Part shown: one piece after another, positions 28,251 to 34,559 of the stretch
How positions within the stretch are numbered: the first letter of the stretch is position 1
Layout of the letters: each line of letters starts with the position of its first letter
Assembly (NCBI RefSeq): GCF_018614915.1
Contig: NZ_JAGGNU010000033.1
Location: forward strand, 39,144-103,143
Reading direction: 5' to 3'
Origin: Variovorax paradoxus
GTDB taxonomy: Bacteria > Pseudomonadota > Gammaproteobacteria > Burkholderiales > Burkholderiaceae_C
Length of the DNA stretch: 64,000 nucleotides
Notes under the pieces: model-generated
What the model was told of the DNA's origin: nothing
Seen by the model: the letters and a program-made list of their open reading frames with translations, nothing else
Databases searched by the model: none
Translations under genes and position numbers: made by a program

Positions 28251-29695
28251 CGCCGTTTCACAGCGACCTCCCCGCGCGCCTGGACTGCCTGCCCTGGTCG
28301 CGCTGGCACTGGCGCGTGGTGATCGCGCTTGGCGTGGCCTGGGTACTCGACGGCCTGGAGGTCACGCTGGTGGGCTCGATCGGCGCCGTGCTCGAGCGGC
28401 CCGACACGCTGGCGCTCAGCGCGGCGCAGATCGGCTGGTCGGGCTCGCTCTACATCGGCGGCGCGGTGGTCGGCGCGCTGCTGTTCGGCCGGATGACCGA
28501 CCGGCTGGGCCGCAAGAAGCTGTTCCTGATCACGCTCGCGGTCTACGCGCTGGCCACGCTGGCGACCGCCTTCTCGCCCGACTTCGCTTTCTTCGCGCTG
28601 TGCCGCTTCGTGACCGGGCTGGGCATCGGCGGCGAGTACGCGGCCATCAACTCGGCCATCGACGAGCTGATCCCGGCGCGCGTGCGCGGGCGCGTGAACC
28701 TGGCCATCAACGGCAGCTTCTGGATCGGCGCGGCGCTGGGCGCGGGCTTGAGCCTGTGGCTGCTCGACCCGCAGGTGCTGGGCCCGGTCTGGGGCTGGCG
28801 CGCGGGCTTCGGGCTGGGTGCGCTGCTGGCGGTGGCGATCCTGCTGGTGCGGCGCAACGTGCCCGAGAGCCCGCGCTGGCTGATCGCGCATGGCCGGGTC
28901 GACGAGGCCGAGCGCATCGTCGCGGCCATCGAGGCCGAGATCGTTGCGGAAAAAGGGCCGCTGCCACAGGCCGTCGGCCGGGTGCGCTACAGCGGCCGCG
29001 CGAGCCCGGGCTGGGGCGAGGTCGCGCACGTGCTGCTGCGTCGCTACCCGCAGCGCAGCATGGTGGCGCTGGCGCTGATGATCTCGCAGGCCTTTTTCTA
29101 CAACGCGATCTTCTTCACCTACGCGCTGGTGCTCACGCGCTTCCACGGCGTGGCCGAGGGCAAGGTGGCGCTCTACATCTTTCCGTTCGCGCTCGGCAAC
29201 GTGCTGGGGCCGCTGCTGCTGGGCCCGCTGTTCGACCACGTGGGCCGGCGCCGCATGATCGCGCTGACCTATGTGTTCTCGGGCGTGGGCCTGGCGCTGA
29301 CCGGCTGGGCCTTCATGCAGGGCTGGCTGGATGCGCGCAGCCAGGCGCTGTGCTGGTCGGCCGTGTTCTTTCTCGCCTCGGCGGCGGCCAGCTCGGCCTA
29401 TCTCACGGTGAGCGAGGTGTTCCCGCTGGAGATGCGTGCGATCGCGATCGCGATCTTCTACGCCGTGGGCACCGGCGCCGGCGGCTTCGTGGCGCCGGTG
29501 CTGTTCGGCGCCTTGATCGAAACCGGCAGCCGCGGTGCCGTCGCGGTGGGCTATGCGATCGGCGCCGCGCTGGTGATCGTGGCCGGGCTGCTGGCGCTGC
29601 GCTGGGCGGTCGATGCCGAGCGCAAGCCGCTGGAGGAAGTGGCGCCGCCGCTCGGATCGCAAGCCGACGACGATGCCTCCGGCGTCACTCGATGA
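28247..29695 (+). CDS. MFS transporter, metabolite:H+ symporter type
   Basis: A 482-residue inner-membrane transporter with about twelve hydrophobic segments, motif A-like DRLGRKK after TM2, and RFVTGLGIGGEY and PESPRWL as in the sugar/aromatic-acid symporter groups. It overlaps opgD by four bases (ATGA). The substrate is not predictable. Its last 11 bases overlap the end of the convergent GntR gene. Confidence 0.9.
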   Translation: MTPFHSDLPARLDCLPWSRWHWRVVIALGVAWVLDGLEVTLVGSIGAVLERPDTLALSAAQIGWSGSLYIGGAVVGALLFGRMTDRLGRKKLFLITLAVYALATLATAFSPDFAFFALCRFVTGLGIGGEYAAINSAIDELIPARVRGRVNLAINGSFWIGAALGAGLSLWLLDPQVLGPVWGWRAGFGLGALLAVAILLVRRNVPESPRWLIAHGRVDEAERIVAAIEAEIVAEKGPLPQAVGRVRYSGRASPGWGEVAHVLLRRYPQRSMVALALMISQAFFYNAIFFTYALVLTRFHGVAEGKVALYIFPFALGNVLGPLLLGPLFDHVGRRRMIALTYVFSGVGLALTGWAFMQGWLDARSQALCWSAVFFLASAAASSAYLTVSEVFPLEMRAIAIAIFYAVGTGAGGFVAPVLFGALIETGSRGAVAVGYAIGAALVIVAGLLALRWAVDAERKPLEEVAPPLGSQADDDASGVTR

Positions 29696-30392
29696 GGGCG
29701 CGCTTCACGTCTTCCTGCAGGCTGCGCAGGTGCTCGCGCATGGCCGCCTTGGCCCGCTCGGGGTCCCTGGCGCGCAGCGCGCGAACGATCTCGCCGTGCT
29801 CGTCGTGGTTCTCGCGCTGCCGGTGCAGCGGGCTGTGCAGCCGGAACAGCCGCGCGTTGACGCGCAGTTCCTCGACCAGCCGCGGGAACACCACGTTGCC
29901 GCTGGCCGTGGCGATCAGCTGATGAAAGCGATCGTCGAAGTGCCAGTGCTCCGTCTCGCTGTGCTCTCCGGTGTCGAGGGCGCGGATGTCCGCCTCGAGC
30001 GCATCGATCTCCGCGTCGGTGATCTTGCCGACGGCCAACGCGATGGCTTCGCATTCGATGACTTCGCGCGCTCGCATGCAGTCGAAGTACTCCTTGGTGC
30101 CGAGCGCGCGCACCGCGTAGGAGCGCGCATCGCGGCGCACCAGCAGGCCTTCGCCGGCAAGCCGGACCAGCGCCTCGCGCATCGGCGTGCGCGAGATGCG
30201 CAGGTCTTCCGCCAAGCGGGCTTCCTGGAGCGGGCTGCCGGCGGAGATTTGGCGGTCGAGGATCAGCGTGCGCAGCCGCGCGTAGGCCTGCTCGGCGAGA
30301 CTGGCGGAGCGCACCTCGAGCGGTTCGATCGTGATGGTGGCGGGCTGCGCCGGACTGGGGAGGCTTGGCATGCGAGAGCTGGCGGTTTCCAC
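29685..30392 (-). CDS. GntR-family (FCD) transcriptional regulator
   Basis: A 235-residue regulator: N-terminal winged helix (about 28-95; AEQAYARLRTLILDRQISAG, EARLAEDLRISRTPMREALVRL) and an all-helical FCD effector domain with the metal-binding His/Asp pattern (DDRFHQLIATASGN). It is the last gene of the leftward operon that begins with the DapA-family gene, 47 bases after the hydantoinase gene. FCD regulators commonly bind GTATAC-cored palindromes; one lies in the shared promoter at 34497-34521. It is therefore the probable regulator of this locus, responding to a pathway intermediate. Confidence 0.92.
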   Translation of the reverse strand: METASSRMPSLPSPAQPATITIEPLEVRSASLAEQAYARLRTLILDRQISAGSPLQEARLAEDLRISRTPMREALVRLAGEGLLVRRDARSYAVRALGTKEYFDCMRAREVIECEAIALAVGKITDAEIDALEADIRALDTGEHSETEHWHFDDRFHQLIATASGNVVFPRLVEELRVNARLFRLHSPLHRQRENHDEHGEIVRALRARDPERAKAAMREHLRSLQEDVKRALIE

Positions 30393-30439
30393 GGAGGGCG
30401 GGAAAGCTTAGCAGGCCTGCATGGCGAGGGCCGGCTTCC

Positions 30440-31894
30440 TCACAGCCACTTGTCGAGCGGGTTCGTGCCACTCGGCGCCCGCGGCCGCAGGCAGGGCTGG
30501 AAGCGGCCCGAGCCGGCTTCGGCAGAGAACACGCCGTCCTGCCAGACCACGCGGCCGCGCGACACGGTGACGGCGGGCCAGGCGCGCAGCTTCATCCCTT
30601 CGTAGGGCGTGTAGTCGGCCGCGTGGTGCAGCATGTCGTTGGCCACCTGCTTCTCCTGCCCCGGGCCGAAGACGTCCCAGACCACGAGATCGGCATCGCT
30701 GCCGACCGCGATCGTTCCCTTCTTCGGGTACAGGCCGTAGAGCCGCGCCGGGTTGGTGGCGGTGAGCTCGACGAAGCGGTGGATGTCGATGCGGCCCGCG
30801 AGCACGCCTTCGCTCATCAGCAACGGAAGGCGCGTCTCCACGCCCGGAATGCCGTTGGGGATGCGGTCGAACGAGGCCTCGTCACCGGCAACGCGCTTGC
30901 CGTCCGGGCCGCTCATGTTGAAGGGCGCGTGGTCCGAAGAGAAGATGGTGAAGAGCCCGCTCGACAGCCCGTTCCAGATGAACTGCTGGTTGGCCTTGTC
31001 GCGCGGTGGCGGGCTGCAGATGCAGCGCGCGCCGTGCATCGGGTCGTCCGGGTCGATGCCGAGGTCTTCGGCGCTCAGGAACAGGTACTGCGGGCAGGTC
31101 TCGGCATGGATCGGGAGCCCGCGTCCGCGCGCCCAATGGATCTGCTCGACCGCTTCGCGGCCCGACACGTGCACGATCAGGATCGGCGTGTCGACCAACT
31201 CGGCCAGCGCGATGGCCCGGTGCGTGGCCTCGCGCTCCACTGCCATCGGCCGCGAACTGCCGTGGTAGCGCGGGGCCGTGAGGCCGGCATCGAGCAGTTG
31301 CTCGGTGAGCCAGGCGATGCAGTCGCTGTTCTCGGCATGGATCATGGTCATCGCGCCATGCCGGCGCGCGACGGCGAGCACTTCAATGATCTGCCGGTCG
31401 TTCAGCTTGAGATCGTCGTAGGTCATGTAGATCTTGAAGGACGTGTAGCCCTTGTCGATCAGCGCGGGGAGCTCGCGCTGCGTCACGTCCTTGGTGGCGT
31501 CGGCGACGATCAGATGGAAGGCGTAGTCGATCACCGCCTTGCCTTCGGCGCGCCGGTGGTAGTCGTCGACCGCCTCCTGGATGCTGCGCCCCTTCTGCTG
31601 GGCGGCGAAGGGCAGCACGGTGGTGGTGCCGCCGCAGGCCGCGGATCGCGTGCCGGTGAAGAAGTCGTCGGCGAAGCGCGAGCCGTCGCTGGTCGGTTGG
31701 TCGCAGTGGCAATGGCCGTCGACGCCGCCGGGCGTGACCAGGCGGCCGGCCGCGTCGATCTCTCGCTCGGCTTTGGCGTCGAGCCCTTGCGCGATGGCGC
31801 AGATGCGGCCGTCGCGCACGCCGATGTCCGCGCGGTAGCGGTCGCCGACGGTCGCGATGTCGGCGTTGCGAAGGATCAGGTCGTAGCTGCTCAT
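30440..31894 (-). CDS. Hydantoinase / dihydropyrimidinase family amidohydrolase
   Basis: Opens a cyclic amide or imide ring (hydantoins, dihydropyrimidines) to an N-carbamoyl acid; cytosolic, two-zinc. The 484 residues fit the D-hydantoinase/dihydropyrimidinase family. Seen: metal His 61 and 63 in GHCHCDQ, carbamylatable Lys 154 in SFKIYM, metal His in MIHAEN and IVHVSG, and the catalytic Asp in SSDHAPF. It is fourth in the leftward operon, 13 bases after the permease. True substrate and stereochemistry are unknown; the neighbours suggest an amino- or imino-acid derivative. Confidence 0.92.
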   Translation of the reverse strand: MSSYDLILRNADIATVGDRYRADIGVRDGRICAIAQGLDAKAEREIDAAGRLVTPGGVDGHCHCDQPTSDGSRFADDFFTGTRSAACGGTTTVLPFAAQQKGRSIQEAVDDYHRRAEGKAVIDYAFHLIVADATKDVTQRELPALIDKGYTSFKIYMTYDDLKLNDRQIIEVLAVARRHGAMTMIHAENSDCIAWLTEQLLDAGLTAPRYHGSSRPMAVEREATHRAIALAELVDTPILIVHVSGREAVEQIHWARGRGLPIHAETCPQYLFLSAEDLGIDPDDPMHGARCICSPPPRDKANQQFIWNGLSSGLFTIFSSDHAPFNMSGPDGKRVAGDEASFDRIPNGIPGVETRLPLLMSEGVLAGRIDIHRFVELTATNPARLYGLYPKKGTIAVGSDADLVVWDVFGPGQEKQVANDMLHHAADYTPYEGMKLRAWPAVTVSRGRVVWQDGVFSAEAGSGRFQPCLRPRAPSGTNPLDKWL

Positions 31895-31907
31895 TGGGGT
31901 CTCCGGG

Positions 31908-32627
31908 TCAGCGCTGCTCGAGCACGGCGTCGACGGCCACCACGGGCGTGCTCGCGTTGCCGTAGGCGCGGCCGTAGTGGCGCTCGATGCGGCGCTGGAC
32001 GAAGTCCCAGGCGGTGGTCATCAGCAGGTAGTAGATGGCGGCGACGAGGAAGAGCTCGAGCACCATGAACTTCTCCTGGATCAGCACCTGCGTGCGGCGC
32101 AGCAGCTCTTCCATCGAGATCACCGAGGTGATCGAGGTGGTCTTGAGCAGTCCGTTGATGCTGTTGCCCAGCGTCGGAATGATGAGCCGCATCGCCTGCG
32201 GCATCACGATGTAGCGCATGGTCTGCGCATGGCTGAAGCCGACGGCGCGCGCCGCGTTCGTCTGCCCCACCGGCACCGACTGGATGCCGCCGCGCACGAT
32301 TTCGGCCAGGTAGGCCGCCTCGTTGAGGATCAGGCCGAGCAGCGCCGACTCGATCACCGACAGCTTCAGGCCCAGCTGCGGCAGCCCGGTGTAGATGATG
32401 ATCAGCTGCACCAGCAGCGGCGTGCCGCGGAACACCCAGATGTAGAAGTGCGCCGGCGCCGCCAGCCAGTTGTGGCTGGACAGCCGGGCCAGCGCCAGCG
32501 CGCAGCCCACGACCAGGCCGCCCGCGATCGCCGCGAGCGTGAGCCACAGCGTGGTGACCGCACCGCTCAGGATGTAGGGATTGAGCAGGTAGTCGAGGAA
32601 GCCCGACCAGTTCCAGCCTTGACTCAT
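31908..32627 (-). CDS. Polar amino acid ABC transporter permease
   Basis: A 239-residue inner-membrane permease of the HisM/GlnP type, about five hydrophobic segments, with the family opening LTLAAIAGGLVVGCALALAR and the EAA-type loop near GFSHAQTMRYIVMPQAMR. It is 41 bases after the binding-protein gene. No ATP-binding subunit is encoded in the cluster, so an ATPase from elsewhere must be used. Confidence 0.9.
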   Translation of the reverse strand: MSQGWNWSGFLDYLLNPYILSGAVTTLWLTLAAIAGGLVVGCALALARLSSHNWLAAPAHFYIWVFRGTPLLVQLIIIYTGLPQLGLKLSVIESALLGLILNEAAYLAEIVRGGIQSVPVGQTNAARAVGFSHAQTMRYIVMPQAMRLIIPTLGNSINGLLKTTSITSVISMEELLRRTQVLIQEKFMVLELFLVAAIYYLLMTTAWDFVQRRIERHYGRAYGNASTPVVAVDAVLEQR

Positions 32628-32668
32628 GGACTCTCCTTCGCGTGTTCAGTGGCGCCGCCGCACGGGCC

Positions 32669-33499
32669 TCAGCCCGCGGGGCCCTTGACGGTCACCGCGC
32701 CGTCGATCGCCTTGACGCCGTACTGGTCGAAGAGCTTCTGGAAGCTGCCGTCGGCCTTCATGTCGTTGAGCACCTTGGCCATCGCATTGGCCAGTTCCTT
32801 GTTGCGCGTGGCCAGCGCCACCGGCGTCGGGAACAGGCCGTGCAGCACCCGGTCGAAGTCGCCGCGCTTCTGGTATTCGGCGCCGGTGGAGTCGATCGAC
32901 AGCGCCACCTCGACCTGGCCCGCGCGCAGCGACTGGAAGGCCATCGCGAAGTTCTCGAACGTGCGGATGGTCATGCCCTTCATGCCCTTGTCGGTGAGCT
33001 GCTTGTCGAGCTCGCGCGCCTTGCGCTCCTCGAAGCCGCCGATCTCCACGCCGATGCTCTTGCCCGAGAGATCGTCGGGCTTGGCGATCTTGAGCGGGTT
33101 GCCCTTGGCGGTGCTGATGCTGATGGCCTGGTCTTCGTACTGGAGCATCTGCATCAGCTTGGCGCGCTCCTCGGTGTAGAAGATGCCGGTGTTGATCACG
33201 TCCCAGCGGCCGGCCTGCAGGCCCGGGATCATGGCCGAGAACTCGATGCGCACGTACTCGGGCGTGAGGCACAGGCGCTTGGCGATGGCCTCGCCGAGCT
33301 CCACGCGCATGCCCTTGAGCGCGCCGGACTGGTCGACGAACTGCATCGGCGGCAGCGTCGGGTTGACCGACATCACCAGCGTGCCCTTCTTGACCAGCGC
33401 CGAGTCGGGCACCGGCGACTTGCAGGCCTGGGCGTTCGCGCTGCCCGCGCCGAAGATGAAAAGAACCGTGGCCGATGCGAGAGCGGGAAGCAGTTTCAT
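32669..33499 (-). CDS. Amino-acid-type ABC transporter substrate-binding protein
   Basis: A 276-residue periplasmic binding protein of SBP family 3. It has a signal peptide (MKLLPALASATVLFIFGAG, cleavage after ANA near residue 23) and the family body (GTLVMSVNPTLPPMQF, GRWDVINTGIFYTEER, GKSIGVEIGG). It is second in the leftward operon, 62 bases after the DapA-family gene. Ligands are probably amino acids or opine-like derivatives. Confidence 0.9.
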   Translation of the reverse strand: MKLLPALASATVLFIFGAGSANAQACKSPVPDSALVKKGTLVMSVNPTLPPMQFVDQSGALKGMRVELGEAIAKRLCLTPEYVRIEFSAMIPGLQAGRWDVINTGIFYTEERAKLMQMLQYEDQAISISTAKGNPLKIAKPDDLSGKSIGVEIGGFEERKARELDKQLTDKGMKGMTIRTFENFAMAFQSLRAGQVEVALSIDSTGAEYQKRGDFDRVLHGLFPTPVALATRNKELANAMAKVLNDMKADGSFQKLFDQYGVKAIDGAVTVKGPAG

Positions 33500-33561
33500 G
33501 GTGGTTTCCTGGTGGAGATGAACGAGGCGGCGGGTTGAAACAGGCGGCGCAGGTGAGGCGC

Positions 33562-34458
33562 TCAGGAACGGATCGAATCGATGAGGCCCAGGCGGTCGAG
33601 CGCGCGCCGGAGATCGATGGCGTCGGCCTCCGGCAGCGGCAGCCGTGGCGCACGCGGCTTGCCGACCGGCAGGCCCATCATCGAGAGCCCTTCCTTGGAG
33701 GCGGCCACGTAGCGATGGCCGCCGACCCAGCGCACGATCGGCAGCATCTCCTTGTAGAGCGCGAGCGCTGCGGGCATGTCGCGCTCGTCTGCCACCAGCT
33801 CGAACAGCCGCGCCGACATCTTCGGGATCAGGTTGGAGCACACGGCCACCCAGCCCTGGGCGCCGAGCCAGAAGGATTCGTAGCCGAGGATGCCGGCGAA
33901 CACGGTCATGCGGTCGCCGCAGAGCTCGATGATGTCGCGCACGCGCGTGACCTCCAGCGTCGACTCCTTGATGTACCTGCAGTTGTCGATGCGCGAGAGG
34001 CGAGCCACCAGCTCGGGCTTCAGGTCCACGTTGGCCGTGGCCGGGTTGTTGTAGACCATGATCGGAATGCCGATCGCCTCGCCCACCTTGCGGTAGTGCG
34101 CGAACAGCTCCTCGTCGGTGGGCGTGCTGTAGAAGGGCGGAATGATCATCACGCCGTCGGCACCCATGGCCTCGGCCTCGCGGCTCAGGCGCACGCACTC
34201 GTCGGTCCATTCGGCGCCGGTGCCGATCAGCACGGGCACGCGTTTTGCTGCCGTGTTCACGCAGGTTTCGATCACCAGTTGGCGCTCATCGGGCGTCAAG
34301 GACAGGAATTCGCCGGTGCTGCCCAGGGGGATGAGCCCGTGGATACCCTCCGCGATTTGCCAGTCGACCAGCTTCTTCAGCGCCGGCACGTCGACGTGCT
34401 TGCCGTCCGCGGTCATGGGAGTGATGAGCACCGTGTAGGTGCCTCGGAACGCTGTCAT
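33562..34458 (-). CDS. DapA-family (dihydrodipicolinate synthase/N-acetylneuraminate lyase) enzyme
   Basis: A 298-residue TIM-barrel lyase/dehydratase acting through a Schiff base. Seen: GSTGE (46-50), catalytic Tyr 136 in VYNNP, and Schiff-base Lys 164 in YIKEST. It is probably not lysine-biosynthetic DapA, given its place at the head of a catabolic operon. One attractive precedent is the DapA-family deaminase of hydroxyproline breakdown, which acts after an FAD dehydrogenase of the type encoded divergently; 2-keto-3-deoxy-acid aldolase or dehydratase roles are also possible. The ATG at 34458 lies 38 bases from the palindromic operator. Confidence 0.88.
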   Translation of the reverse strand: MTAFRGTYTVLITPMTADGKHVDVPALKKLVDWQIAEGIHGLIPLGSTGEFLSLTPDERQLVIETCVNTAAKRVPVLIGTGAEWTDECVRLSREAEAMGADGVMIIPPFYSTPTDEELFAHYRKVGEAIGIPIMVYNNPATANVDLKPELVARLSRIDNCRYIKESTLEVTRVRDIIELCGDRMTVFAGILGYESFWLGAQGWVAVCSNLIPKMSARLFELVADERDMPAALALYKEMLPIVRWVGGHRYVAASKEGLSMMGLPVGKPRAPRLPLPEADAIDLRRALDRLGLIDSIRS

Positions 34459-34496
34459 GGCTCGGTCCTCGGCGAAAAATCGAATGACGAAGTATA

Positions 34497-34521
34497 TGTA
34501 TACGTGTAGTATACGTATACA
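34497..34521. promoter_or_regulatory. GTATAC-rich palindromic operator in the divergent promoter
   Basis: TGTATACG (34497-34504) and CGTATACA (34514-34521) form a perfect 8+8 inverted repeat with a nine-base spacer. Within it GTATACGTATAC (34509-34520) is itself a 12-base palindrome. It is strikingly AT-rich for this genome. It is centred between the DapA-family gene (38 bases away) and the FAD fusion gene (38 bases away), so one regulator could repress both. The GTATAC core fits FCD-type GntR proteins; the candidate is at 29685-30392. Confidence 0.7.
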
Positions 34522-34559
34522 TTGAACCGCGTCAATGCGGTTTTTTGCTTCGATCTGCA

